Program-made: the position numbers and the translations under genes
Shown: one piece after another, positions 1 to 7,848 of the stretch
Layout of the letters: every line of letters begins with the position of its first letter
How positions within the stretch are numbered: the first letter of the stretch is position 1
Origin: CAYVBN01 sp964538565
Lineage (GTDB): Bacteria; Pseudomonadota; Alphaproteobacteria; Rhizobiales; Xanthobacteraceae
DNA length: 32,745 nt
Reading direction: 5' to 3'
NCBI GenBank assembly: GCA_964538565.1
Contig: CAZIGW010000248.1
Coordinates: forward strand, 1 to 32,745
Notes under the pieces: model-generated
Told to the model about the DNA's origin: nothing
Seen by the model: the letters and a program-made list of their open reading frames with translations, nothing else
The model's database searches: none

Positions 1-530
1 TCGTGCGCCGGCAGGGCCGCGGCACCTACGTGGCGGGTCACGACGAGGCGCGCATCCTCTTTCAGTTCTTCAAGCTCACGCCGGACACGGGGCTGGTGGA
101 ATTTCCCGACAGCCGGATCATCGATGTCGAGGTCCGCGCCGCCGCCGCGCCGGAAGCGCGGGTTCTCAACCTGCGGGCCGGCGCCCGCATCGTGCGGATC
201 GAGCGCGTGCGCTCGCTTGCCGGGCGGCTCTGCGTGTTCGAGACGATCGCGCTGCCCAAGCCGCTTTTTCCCGGAATCGAGAAGCTCGATCTGCCGAACA
301 ATCTCTACGAACTCTATCGCTCGAAATTCGGCGTGACGATCGTGCGTGCCGCCGAACGCCTCAAGGCGACCACGGCGAGGCGTCGGGAGGCCGCACAGCT
401 CGGCGTGAAGGTCGGCACACCGCTGCTCGCGATCGATCGCACCGCGATCGCCATCGACGATCAGCCGGTGGAGCGGCGTTTCTCGCTCTGCCTTACCGAC
501 AAGATCCACTATCTGTCCGATTTGCGATGA
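1..530 (+). CDS. GntR/HutC-family transcriptional regulator, 5'-truncated by the window edge
   Basis: This is the C-terminal part of a GntR-family repressor of the HutC type. The visible protein opens with RRQGRGTYVA, the usual end of the winged-helix DNA-binding domain, so most of that domain lies before the window. The remaining ~160 residues fit a UTRA ligand-binding domain: a core built around GARIVRIERVR and a closing segment PLLAIDRTAIAIDDQPVERR, both typical of the fold. HutC-type regulators bind small metabolites and usually control adjacent catabolic genes. The oxidoreductase/creatininase/cupin/dehydrogenase operon begins about 360 bases downstream on the same strand, so it is the natural target; that is inference. 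The ligand cannot be read from the sequence. The stop is TGA at 528-530. Confidence 0.85.
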   Translation, partial: VRRQGRGTYVAGHDEARILFQFFKLTPDTGLVEFPDSRIIDVEVRAAAAPEARVLNLRAGARIVRIERVRSLAGRLCVFETIALPKPLFPGIEKLDLPNNLYELYRSKFGVTIVRAAERLKATTARRREAAQLGVKVGTPLLAIDRTAIAIDDQPVERRFSLCLTDKIHYLSDLR

Positions 531-887
531 AATGCCGCGGTGCGTCATGGTGAGTGTCAAGCGCATTCCGGGCTCGCACCGGCTCGATGCGGATGATGCG
601 AACATCACCTGTTGCCCGATGAGCCGTCGGGCGACCGTCGCCTGTTTCGCGCTGACGCAGGTCCTCGGCGTCCAGAACGCGCGCGTACGATCGATCCTGG
701 ACGGAATGGGGCCACCTGGTGGGCGTCCCCGAACGATGAGATCGCCTCACGATGGACCGCCTGGAAGCCCGGGGCCGGTGCGCGTCGGAAGCGCAAGGTG
801 GCGAATTGACCATGCAAATTGCGAAACAGTCGCAATACGAATGCAGGGACAAGCAGAACATCGTATCATCCGAGCGGGGAAACGCGC
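531..887. other. Intergenic region between the regulator and the Gfo/Idh operon
   Basis: No convincing gene is seen in this 357-base stretch; open frames on both strands give arginine-rich sequence with no recognisable motif. The right end holds a candidate operator (818-836) and a TATCAT hexamer at 864-869 that could be a -10 element, though I see no good -35 partner for it. Confidence 0.5.
818..836. promoter_or_regulatory. Candidate operator, inverted repeat ATTGCG-N7-CGCAAT
   Basis: A perfect 6-base inverted repeat (ATTGCG at 818-823, CGCAAT at 831-836) lies about 50 bases before the oxidoreductase start. A second small palindrome, GCAA-A-TTGC, overlaps its left arm. It stands in an A/T-richer patch of an otherwise GC-rich gap, where a promoter would be expected. 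It may be the site of the GntR-type regulator encoded upstream, but the arms are short and binding is inference only. Confidence 0.4.
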
Positions 888-1976
888 ATGTCTGAACCAG
901 TGAAAGTCGGAATCGTGGGTCTCGGCCGTTGGGCCAAGGTGCTCACACGGGCGGCGAAGAAGTCCCGGGAGATCGAGATCGCCGCGTGCTTCACCCGCAC
1001 CGAGGAAAAGCGGCTGGCGTTCGCGAAGGAAACCGGCATTCGCGCCGTCCCCGATCTCGCCACCATGCTGACGGACCCGCAGATCAAGGGTGTCATCCTG
1101 ACGGTCCCCAACGAGCAGCACCTGCCTCTATCCGCTGAGGTCGCCAAGGCCGGCAAGCACGTCTACACCGAGAAACCGATCGCCGCGACGCTCGCGGACG
1201 GGCTCGCCATCGCGGCGCTGGAGAAGAAGTACGGCGTCACCGTCACGGTCGGGCACAGCGCGCGCCTGATGGCCGGCATCCGCCAGATCCGCGCCGCGAT
1301 CGACGCCGGCGAACTCGGCCGCGTCGCCTTCATGGAGGCGAACTTCTCCAACGAGCGCGCGCTCGAGCTCACGCCGCAGACATGGCGCTGGTACAAGGAT
1401 CGCGCGCCCGGCGGTCCGCTGTCGCAACTCGCGATCCATCAGTTCGACGTGCTGCACTATCTGGGCGGGGAAATTCTCGAAGTGAGCTCGATGGCCTCGA
1501 AACTCTCGCCCGTCGGGGCGGAGGTCGACGACCAGTCGATGACGCTGTTGAAGTTTGCCGACGGCAAGGTCGGCTACGTCGGCTCGTGCTGGACCTCGCC
1601 CGGCATTTTCGCGGTGCGTGTCTTCGGCTCGAAAGGCCTGATGCACTACGAAATCGATTTCGGCACCTGGGATACGCCGGAAAACCTGCACAAGACGTCG
1701 ACCCTCTACATCCAGCGCGGCAAGGACGGCTACGCCAAGCGCGAGGAGCTGCGGCTCGCCGAGAGCGACATGTTCCTGAGCGAGCTCGAGATGTTCGCGG
1801 CGAGCTGCCGCTCCGGAGCCGGCAACGAGCTCTCGGCCCACAACGGCAACGTGGCGGTCGCGATCGTCTACGCGGCGCTGCAGTCGATCGAGGAACAGGG
1901 CCGCTGCGTGCGCGTGTCCGACGTGATCGAGACCGCGCGCACCCGTCTCGGCAAGGGAGCACTCCATGTCGCCTAG
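888..1976 (+). CDS. Gfo/Idh/MocA-family NAD(P)-dependent oxidoreductase
   Basis: A 362-residue cytoplasmic dehydrogenase. The N-terminal Rossmann fold carries the dinucleotide motif GIVGLGRWA (residues 8-16), followed by the family signature EKP at 95-97, whose lysine is usually catalytic or cofactor-binding. GHSAR (122-126) and LAIHQFDVLH (181-190, with H184 and D187) match the C-terminal substrate domain of the GFO_IDH_MocA family. Members oxidise or reduce sugars, inositols or related polyols with NAD(P). The start at 888 (MSEPVKVG) was preferred to the in-frame codon at 819 because homologues begin next to the Rossmann strand. The 3' end overlaps the next gene by 11 bases, implying translational coupling. 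The substrate is unknown. Confidence 0.9.
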   Translation: MSEPVKVGIVGLGRWAKVLTRAAKKSREIEIAACFTRTEEKRLAFAKETGIRAVPDLATMLTDPQIKGVILTVPNEQHLPLSAEVAKAGKHVYTEKPIAATLADGLAIAALEKKYGVTVTVGHSARLMAGIRQIRAAIDAGELGRVAFMEANFSNERALELTPQTWRWYKDRAPGGPLSQLAIHQFDVLHYLGGEILEVSSMASKLSPVGAEVDDQSMTLLKFADGKVGYVGSCWTSPGIFAVRVFGSKGLMHYEIDFGTWDTPENLHKTSTLYIQRGKDGYAKREELRLAESDMFLSELEMFAASCRSGAGNELSAHNGNVAVAIVYAALQSIEEQGRCVRVSDVIETARTRLGKGALHVA

Positions 1977-2769
1977 CCGCTACTTCTGGGATCTCACGCA
2001 GCCGGAAATCGCCGCGCAGTTCAAGGCCAACCCGCTCGTGATCCTGCCGGCCGGCAGCGTCGAGCAGCACGGTCCGCACCTGCCGACCGGCACCGACACG
2101 TTCGCGGCGAACGTGATCGCGCACGCCGTCGCCGAGCGGATGAACGGACTGGTGCTGCCGGCGTGCCCGCTTGGCGTGACGCCGATGCACATGCCGTTCG
2201 AAGGCACCATCACGCTAACGCCCGATACGTACATGCGGCTGACGATTGAGACCTGCGCGTCGACCGCCCGGCATGGCGCCAAGCAGCTGATGATCCTCAA
2301 CTGGCACGAGGGCAACATCCCCTCGCTCGCGATTGCGGCCGAGGCGCTGCACCGCGAACACGGAATGACGGTGCTCACGGTGCAGGCCTGCTACGTCGCC
2401 GCCGACATGTTCGGCCACGAATGCAACGGCCTCACCCACGGCGGCGAGATCGAGGCGCTCGCCGTGATGGCCTATCGGCCCGAGCTCGTGCATCTCGACC
2501 GCATCGACTATTCGTCCGATCACCGGCACGGCAGTGCCATGGACAAGCTGCGGCGCACTCGCGCCTATCAGCCGGTGCTGACCGACATCCGCTGCATCGC
2601 CCCGACCGGCTGGTACGGCAGTCCGGAGCACGCCAATCCCGACAAGGGCCGGCGCATGCTCGACGCCATTGCCGACGCCATCGCGACCGAGGCCGGCCAG
2701 ATCTTCCGCCAGCTCGACGCCGTTCTCGGCGGCGTCGCGGAAGTCAAGCATCTGCGGCAGGCCGTGTGA
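1966..2769 (+). CDS. Creatininase-family amidohydrolase
   Basis: A 267-residue protein of the creatininase/creatinine amidohydrolase superfamily, metal-dependent hydrolases acting on cyclic or linear amides (creatinine, and in relatives formamidopyrimidines and mycofactocin precursor). The first motif is LPAGSVEQHGPHLPTGTD (28-44), holding the expected metal ligands E33, H35 and D44. LNWHEGN (111-117) replaces the commoner NGHGGN and keeps H114. THGGEIEA (157-164) supplies the last glutamate, E161. Length is normal for the family (~240-270). The gene starts 11 bases inside the upstream oxidoreductase, and its TGA shares a base with the ATG of the next cupin gene, so it sits in a translationally coupled operon. 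The substrate cannot be assigned. Confidence 0.88.
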   Translation: MSPSRYFWDLTQPEIAAQFKANPLVILPAGSVEQHGPHLPTGTDTFAANVIAHAVAERMNGLVLPACPLGVTPMHMPFEGTITLTPDTYMRLTIETCASTARHGAKQLMILNWHEGNIPSLAIAAEALHREHGMTVLTVQACYVAADMFGHECNGLTHGGEIEALAVMAYRPELVHLDRIDYSSDHRHGSAMDKLRRTRAYQPVLTDIRCIAPTGWYGSPEHANPDKGRRMLDAIADAIATEAGQIFRQLDAVLGGVAEVKHLRQAV

Positions 2770-3152
2770 TGGCGCGCGTGTTCACACCCGATCAGGCGCA
2801 GCGCCTCGGCCTGCCCGGCCGCGTCTCGCTCGAGATCGTCTCGGGCCGCCAGGGCTCGCGCAATGCCTCGCTCCGCCTCGTGGAAATTCCGGTTCCGCGG
2901 CCGGATGAGCCGCTGCGCGGCCCGCATGTGCACCACGACTTCGAGGAGTGCATCTACGTTCTCTCCGGCGAGGGCACGACCGTGACCGAAACCGCAAGAC
3001 ATCCGCTCAAGGCGGGCGACACGATCCTCATTCCGGCCGGCGAGCCGCACGTGACACGCAACACCGGCACGACGGCGCTCGTGCTGCTGTGCTTCTTCCC
3101 GGCAGCCGACGTTGCCAAGGGCACCGAAGATCTGCCGCTGGTCTGGAATTGA
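2769..3152 (+). CDS. Small single-domain cupin protein
   Basis: A 127-residue cupin-2 barrel. The first cupin motif is PHVHHDFEECIYVLSGEG (52-69), with metal ligands H53, H55 or H56, and E60. The second is AGDTILIPAGEPHVTRN (82-98), with H94. This fits a small metal-binding beta-barrel acting as an isomerase, lyase or dioxygenase-like enzyme, or as a small-molecule sensor. ATG at 2769 overlaps the creatininase stop by one base (TGATG). It is followed 5 bases later by the dehydrogenase start at 3158, so it is the third gene of a tightly packed operon. No signal peptide is present. The specific reaction is unknown. Confidence 0.85.
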   Translation: MARVFTPDQAQRLGLPGRVSLEIVSGRQGSRNASLRLVEIPVPRPDEPLRGPHVHHDFEECIYVLSGEGTTVTETARHPLKAGDTILIPAGEPHVTRNTGTTALVLLCFFPAADVAKGTEDLPLVWN

Positions 3153-3157
3153 CTGCC

Positions 3158-4135
3158 ATGACGGTCGAGGTGCTCTGTCTTCGCCCGGAAGCCGACTTCG
3201 TGCGCGCCGGTGCGACCGCGCCCGCGTCCTTGGCGGTGACCTATTGTGTCCCCGGCGATCCCTTGGTTCCGGCGCTCATGGAGCGCGCGCAGGCCCTCGT
3301 CATTCCGGCGGTCGGCCCCAAGCTCGCGCCCGAGCTCTTCGAGCACAGCACGGTCAAGCTCGTGCAGGTGACAGGCGCGGGTGTGGACCGCGTCGACCCG
3401 GCGGTCATGCGCCGGCGCGGCATTGCGGTCGCCAATGTTCCGGGCGGCAGCAACCAGGCGGTCGCCGAATACGCGGTCACGGCGGCGTCTGTCCTGTTGC
3501 GCCGATTGGCGTGGGTTGATGCGGAAATCAAACAGGGGCGCTACGGCGAGGCGCGCTCCCGGCTTCTGGTGGAGAACGTGCGCGGCCTCGACGACCTCCT
3601 GGTCGGCATCGTCGGGTTCGGGGTGATCGGCCGCGCGGTGGCGGAAGCCTTCAGAAACGTCGGCTGCCGGCTCACGTACTACGATCCGGAGCCGAAGCCC
3701 GAGGCGGCTGCCGCTCTCGAGGCCACGTCGGCGAGCCTCGACGAGCTGCTGGCGACGTCCGACGTCGTCTCGCTGCACGTTCCGTTGCTGCCGCAGACGC
3801 GCGGACTGATCGGCGCCGCGCAGCTCGCGCGCATGAAAAGGGATGCGATCCTCGTCCAGGCCTCGCGTGGCGGCGTCGTCGACGAAGCCGCGCTCGCTGC
3901 CGCGCTTCAATCCGGAGCGCTCGGCGGCGCGGCGATCGACGTCTACGGCGAAGAGCCGCCCGGACCCGACAATCCCCTGTTCGGCGTACGGGGAGCGGCG
4001 CGCGACCGGATCCTGTTCACCCCCCATATTGCCGGGGTGACGCGCCAATCGGCGGCACTTCTGTTTCGCCTTGCCTGGGAGAACGTCGAGCGCGCGCTCG
4101 TGCGCGGCGAGCCCGCGCTCAACCGCGTGTTCTGA
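3158..4135 (+). CDS. D-2-hydroxyacid dehydrogenase (NAD-binding)
   Basis: A 325-residue member of the D-isomer-specific 2-hydroxyacid dehydrogenase family, which interconverts 2-hydroxyacids and 2-oxoacids with NAD(P)H. The NAD-binding motif is GFGVIG (153-158), followed by the acidic D176 expected for NAD preference. The catalytic triad is visible: R237 in QASRGGVVDE, E266 in YGEEPPGPDNP and H290 in FTPHIAGVT. Start 3158 (MTVEVLCL) follows the cupin stop by 5 bases and is better than earlier in-frame codons, which would run through the cupin gene. It is the last gene of the operon; a strong hairpin lies 32 bases after the stop. It likely handles a 2-hydroxy- or 2-oxoacid formed by the upstream enzymes, which is inference. 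Confidence 0.88.
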   Translation: MTVEVLCLRPEADFVRAGATAPASLAVTYCVPGDPLVPALMERAQALVIPAVGPKLAPELFEHSTVKLVQVTGAGVDRVDPAVMRRRGIAVANVPGGSNQAVAEYAVTAASVLLRRLAWVDAEIKQGRYGEARSRLLVENVRGLDDLLVGIVGFGVIGRAVAEAFRNVGCRLTYYDPEPKPEAAAALEATSASLDELLATSDVVSLHVPLLPQTRGLIGAAQLARMKRDAILVQASRGGVVDEAALAAALQSGALGGAAIDVYGEEPPGPDNPLFGVRGAARDRILFTPHIAGVTRQSAALLFRLAWENVERALVRGEPALNRVF

Positions 4136-4166
4136 AATCGCGTCTTCGCAGGCGTGAGACACGCCG

Positions 4167-4195
4167 GCGCGCACCGGACCTCAGCCGGTGCGCGC
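4167..4195. terminator. Bidirectional hairpin terminator
   Basis: A perfect 11-bp stem (GCGCGCACCGG at 4167-4177 and CCGGTGCGCGC at 4185-4195) with a 7-base loop lies between the convergent dehydrogenase and Bug-protein genes. There is no clear U tract, which is common in GC-rich genomes. Confidence 0.7.
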
Positions 4196-4210
4196 GGCAC
4201 GCCATCGGCG

Positions 4211-5173
4211 TCACTTCACCGGGACCTGCGCGCGTTGCACGACTTGCGTCCAGCGCTCGACGTCATGCTTGATCTGCACGCCGAACTCGCCCGGCGTGCT
4301 CGCCACCTTGTCGAAGCCGAGCTTGGCAAAGCGCTCCTTCATCTCGGGCGTATCGAGGATCCTGACGATCTCGTCGTGCAGCCTGGCGACGATCTTCGGA
4401 TCGAGCCCGGCCGGCCCGAGCAGCCCGACCCAGTTTCCCACTTCGAAGCCGCGCAGGCCGGATTCGTCGATCGTCGGCAGGTTGGGCATCAGCGCCGAGC
4501 GCTTGAGCTCGGCGCCCGCGATCGGTCGCAGGTGATCGAGCTTGCCGGACAGGACGGCCGGCACGCTCCCGAACATCGCCTGCACCTGTCCGCCCATCAG
4601 ATCGACCAGGGCCGGATTCATCCCTTTGTTGGGGACATGCACCATGTCGATGCCGGCCATGCTCTCGAACAGGGCGCCCGCGAGATGCGAGGCGCTGCCG
4701 ACGCCGGCGGAGCTGTAGTTCAGCTTGCCCGGATTGGCCTTCGCGTAGGCGATGAACTCGGCCACGTTGTGCACCGGCAAGGAGTCGTGGACGATGAGCG
4801 CATAGGGCGAGATCGCCACGTCGATGATCGGCGTCAGGTCCTTGCTGACGTCGTACGGCATGGTCTTGTGGACCGCGACCGTGAGCGCGAGACTGCTCGG
4901 CGTGAACAGCAATGTGTAGCCGTCGGGTGTCGCCGCCGTCACGGTGCGCGTGCCGATCATGCCGGCGGCGCCCGGCCGGTTCTCCACCACGAACTGTTTG
5001 CCCCATCGCTCGCTCAATTTCTGGGCGACCAATCGCGCCATGACGTCGACCCCGCCTCCCGGCGCGACCGGCACGATCAGATGAACGATTTCGTCGGGAT
5101 ATTCGGCACGCGCCGGCGGCGCCAGAACGAGGCCGGCCGCCAGGGCACACAACAAGGCGAGCACGCGAAGCAT
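4211..5173 (-). CDS. Tripartite tricarboxylate transporter substrate-binding protein (Bug family)
   Basis: A 320-residue periplasmic binding protein of the TctC/Bug family. Residues 1-23 form a signal peptide ending in PPARA before EYPD. The ligand loop PVAPGGGVDVMARL near the start of the mature protein has the typical PGGxxD pattern. VENRPGAAGMIGT, ATPDGYTLLF and LNYSSAGVGSASHLAG are the other family hallmarks. Bug proteins bind carboxylates or other small anions and nicotinate-like acids. ATG at 5173 is preceded by GGGGAGGAA, a strong ribosome binding site. No TctA or TctB membrane gene is nearby, so it is an orphan that must share a permease or act as a sensor. It converges on the catabolic operon to its left and may bind that operon's substrate (inference). 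Confidence 0.92.
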   Translation of the reverse strand: MLRVLALLCALAAGLVLAPPARAEYPDEIVHLIVPVAPGGGVDVMARLVAQKLSERWGKQFVVENRPGAAGMIGTRTVTAATPDGYTLLFTPSSLALTVAVHKTMPYDVSKDLTPIIDVAISPYALIVHDSLPVHNVAEFIAYAKANPGKLNYSSAGVGSASHLAGALFESMAGIDMVHVPNKGMNPALVDLMGGQVQAMFGSVPAVLSGKLDHLRPIAGAELKRSALMPNLPTIDESGLRGFEVGNWVGLLGPAGLDPKIVARLHDEIVRILDTPEMKERFAKLGFDKVASTPGEFGVQIKHDVERWTQVVQRAQVPVK

Positions 5174-5946
5174 TCCGGTTCCTCCCCAATTTGCTCGAGC
5201 ACTGCGCGGCCCGATCCGTGTCATGCTACATGGAAACGCCTCGGCCGCATCAGGAATCGAACCGGCGACGATGATGGCGGCTGCCGAATGCTGTTTCGCC
5301 GCAGCCGCCCCTGGTGCGGGCTCGAGCGCCGGGACTCGGGCATCTGTTCGCCGATGCCGCGGCCCGCAAAGCCCTGACGTTCGAAAGTCGAGCGGCGCTC
5401 GCGTCGCGCGTTCGCGGCAGCGGACAGGTTGCCGATCGCGGCCGTGGTTCAGGAGGCGAAAGGCCGCCGGTGGGAAGCACGCAGGCGACATGGCAGGGGA
5501 GCGCGGGCCGGGATTTCGACGTCGTCGTCCTGCGTGTAACGGCGCGAAGAAAGCTGCCGGCGGGCTCGGGGATTCCGGTCACCGATCCGCGGCGGAGCAC
5601 GCGGCGGACTTCGTGCGAAACGTGAATGCGGCGAGTGCTCGGCCGAGCGCGCCGCGTGGCGGAACGCGAGGGCCAGTGTCACCGGGCCGCGGGCTGATGC
5701 CGCGGCGTCGACCGCCTGGCCCGCAGTGTCCGGTCAATGCCACAGATCTGAGCCGGGTCTGCCGGGATCTCCGGGCCTCGACGAGGCGACGGTCGGCAGG
5801 CTTTTTGCTCGCCTTGCCAGTGACTTAAGCCGATGCGGCGAGCGCACCAGCGCGACCGGTGGTGCCGCCGAACCCGGACGCCTCAAAATCGCCGCCGTGA
5901 TCCCCCTTACTTTGCCGACGGCGCGAGTCGAAATCGGGGGCGAGCG
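5174..5946. other. Gene-poor intergenic stretch
   Basis: In these 773 bases I find no protein with recognisable motifs. Open frames on both strands are rich in Arg, Pro, Ser and Ala, as expected of non-coding GC-rich DNA. The right end holds the upstream region and GGGGGCGAG ribosome-binding-like sequence of the small peptide gene at 5947. The left end must contain the Bug-gene promoter, but no clear hexamers were seen. Confidence 0.5.
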
Positions 5947-6039
5947 ATGACGATGACCGACCTCAAGTCAATCGGCGCGCGGATGGCTGCTCTGACGGCA
6001 GTTGTATTCATTCTGGCCGTCGTTCTCGGCGCCGTCTGA
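5947..6039 (+). CDS. Small single-helix membrane peptide (30 aa)
   Basis: A 30-residue frame, MTMTDLKSIGARMAALTAVVFILAVVLGAV. A short polar, basic head (residues 1-12) is followed by an uninterrupted hydrophobic segment (13-30) long enough to span the membrane. A GGGGGCGAG stretch, which could serve as a ribosome binding site, ends 4 bases before the ATG. A perfect 8-bp hairpin starts 4 bases after the stop. The combination of start signal, membrane helix and terminator in an otherwise empty region supports a real gene, but no family is recognised with certainty. It resembles the many tiny hydrophobic proteins of Hyphomicrobiales genomes that have no known function. Function unknown. Confidence 0.5.
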   Translation: MTMTDLKSIGARMAALTAVVFILAVVLGAV

Positions 6040-6043
6040 GGTT

Positions 6044-6065
6044 CCGGCCGCCCGAGAGCGGCCGG
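6044..6065 (+). terminator. Hairpin after the 30-residue peptide gene
   Basis: A perfect inverted repeat (CCGGCCGC at 6044-6051, GCGGCCGG at 6058-6065) with a 6-base loop starts 4 bases after the peptide stop codon. No U tract follows. Confidence 0.5.
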
Positions 6066-6724
6066 CGAGCAAGAGCCGACGGCCACGACTCGATCCGGGC
6101 GGACGGCTTTAACCTGGCGTGAAGTGCCATTCGATAGAGTCGAACGTCATGGGCGGGGCGATGAGCGTCACCCCGGTCGGCCTTATGGGCCGGGATCTTG
6201 CGTTTCGACAGCAGGCGGATGAGCGAATCACATGGCGGCGCCCACCGAAGGCACGGCTGAGACCGCGACCGAAGGGTCGATGCATACCGTGCAGAAAGTA
6301 CGACCGCGCGGGCGCCGACCCGACACGTCCGGCGGAGCGCGGGCATCCCGCCGCAGCGAGAACGACGGCAGCAGGCTGGCCCGCGTGGCGCTGCGCCTGT
6401 TCACGTCACCCGATCTCTTGCCAAACCCGGCCGAAGTCGGAGAGCCCCCGAGCGATCCCGAGCGCCCCTTTGTCCGCGAGGGCCGAACTGCGAAGTCGGC
6501 CTGAAAGGCGGCCGCAGCGATCGGCCGCGGATTGCGAATTCTGCGTCCGCCAATCCCGTGGTTCTGCAACGCGTGCACGTTCGTCCTGACAAACGTCGTA
6601 TGCCGCCGGCCGCACGCGACCCTATCGACAAAAAAAGAGTCTCGGCCCTGTTTGGAAAAGGAGAGTCCCGGCCCGGCCGGCACTCCGAGCGGCATACGGC
6701 ATCACCCGGCTGTCGCGCCGTTGC
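6066..6724. other. Gene-poor intergenic stretch
   Basis: These 659 bases hold no recognisable gene on either strand. The only structure noted is an imperfect GC-rich inverted repeat near 6660-6686, which may terminate the minus-strand gene ending at 6725. Confidence 0.45.
6660..6686 (-). terminator. Possible terminator of the small secreted protein gene
   Basis: Read on the minus strand, an imperfect hairpin (GGAG with CTCC outside, CCGGCC with GGCCGG inside) is followed by CTTTTCC. It lies about 40 bases after the stop of the gene ending at 6725. The pairing is interrupted, so the call is weak. Confidence 0.3.
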
Positions 6725-6979
6725 TCACTCGCCGCCCTGCCACCATTCGCCCTCGCGCCGCAGCTGAAGGCGGACGTTGGGATCGGGATCACGCCCGAGA
6801 TATTCGCCGCCCGGCCCATACACGTTGTGCGGGTGGCGCGGAACGACGAATTGCGAAGACGCGGCCAATGCGCCGTACGTTGCGGCGTAAGGGGCCGGAT
6901 GACGCGCACTCTTCGCGAACGCCGGCGAGGCGATGATGAACGCGGCTCCGGCCGCGACGACGAGCATCTTGGTCTTCAT
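6725..6979 (-). CDS. Small secreted protein of unknown function (84 aa)
   Basis: An 84-residue protein with a clear signal peptide: MKTKMLVVAAGAAFIIASPAFA, with cleavage expected after AFA near residue 22. The mature part is about 60 residues and ends with a conserved-looking tail containing NVYGPGGEYLGRDPDPNVR. The YxGxDPDPxVR pattern recurs, as I recall, in small exported proteins of Bradyrhizobium-like bacteria whose role is unknown. AAGGAGAG just upstream of the ATG is a strong ribosome binding site and supports both the strand and the start. It has no close neighbours, so it is likely a single-gene unit. It contains no cysteine and no further membrane segment, so a soluble periplasmic location is likely. 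Confidence 0.8.
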   Translation of the reverse strand: MKTKMLVVAAGAAFIIASPAFAKSARHPAPYAATYGALAASSQFVVPRHPHNVYGPGGEYLGRDPDPNVRLQLRREGEWWQGGE

Positions 6980-7338
6980 GACACTCTCTCCTTTGCGTGC
7001 CCACGCGTCGGCTTTCGCGCGCCGACGACGAGGCCGTGTTGATCCAGATTTTCGATTGCCTCAGACGGCCGCCGCCGGCGTCGAGCCCTGTTCCTCTGTC
7101 TTGCCTGCCAGCCGGGCGCCTTGGATGCTCCGTATCATCACTGGTTGATCGGGGGTGATGTATGTTGCGCAACGACGCGCGCGGCTCGTTGATATTTCTC
7201 AAGCTGCGACGATTTTCTTCTCAATCGGGTGATCTGCAGCCACCGGACTGGATCAGCAGGTTTGAATCGGATGGCCGGCCAGGCGGAAAACGCCGCCATG
7301 CATCCCCGATATCGACCATGTTGATTCTGCCGCGACGT
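6980..7338. other. Intergenic region upstream of the small secreted protein
   Basis: No gene is recognised in this 359-base region. It should contain the promoter of the minus-strand secreted protein gene, but no convincing -35/-10 pair was picked out. The cytochrome c remnant begins at its right border. Confidence 0.4.
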
Positions 7339-7668
7339 CTATGGCTCGCCGAGCGAGCGAAAGTATTCCACGACCGCATCGACCTCGCATTCGCTGAGAG
7401 CCACGCTGGGCATTTCGGGATGCCGTGCCAGCGTCCCACGCTCCAGCATCGTCTCGAGATTTTCCGTGCGAGCAGGACGAAGGCCCGCGCGGCCCGGGCC
7501 TGCGAACTTGCCGTCCGACGGCGTGGCAGATCGCGCAGCGGCTCACGACGATCGTCTCGCCGCGATGCTGTTGAATTCCCGTCGGGTAGGCTGCGGCCGG
7601 CACGGTCGTCAGCGCGATTGATATCGACGCAAGCGCGGCCCGATCGCCGGGAGGCCCGCGAGAATCAC
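7339..7668 (-). pseudogene. Frameshifted class I cytochrome c remnant
   Basis: Two adjoining minus-strand frames together spell a small c-type cytochrome. The upstream frame has a hydrophobic signal-like stretch (AALASISIALTTVPAAAYP) and then GETIVVSRCAICHAVG, with the haem-binding CxxCH encoded at 7523-7537. About 8-15 bases further the sense moves to another frame: GKFAGPGRAGLRPAR, then TLARHPEMPSVALSE (whose methionine is the likely sixth haem ligand) and EVDAVVEYFRSLGEP before TAG at 7339-7341. Intact, it would be about 105 residues with a terminal helix typical of class I cytochromes. The signal peptide also lacks an in-frame ATG; a GTG at 7666-7668 begins VILAGLPAI in a different frame, so a second lesion is possible. 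A sequencing error cannot be excluded. Confidence 0.75.
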
Positions 7669-7848
7669 TTCTGGATTTCTGAATGCCTCATGGAGACGCG
7701 GTCCCGCGCACAGAGCGACCGGTGAATTCTGCATCACGCCGCACGATCCGGACTTGACTCACGCCAACCGGATCAGGCGGCGATCTCTGCCGCGAAGCCG
7801 GCGTAACGTTCACGCCGGCATTCTGCGCGGAGCAACGTCAGGACCGGA

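Noticed and set aside
5248..5270. GGAATCGAACCGG, resembling the T arm of a minus-strand tRNA
   Set aside because: The flanking bases do not form a T stem, an acceptor stem or a cloverleaf.
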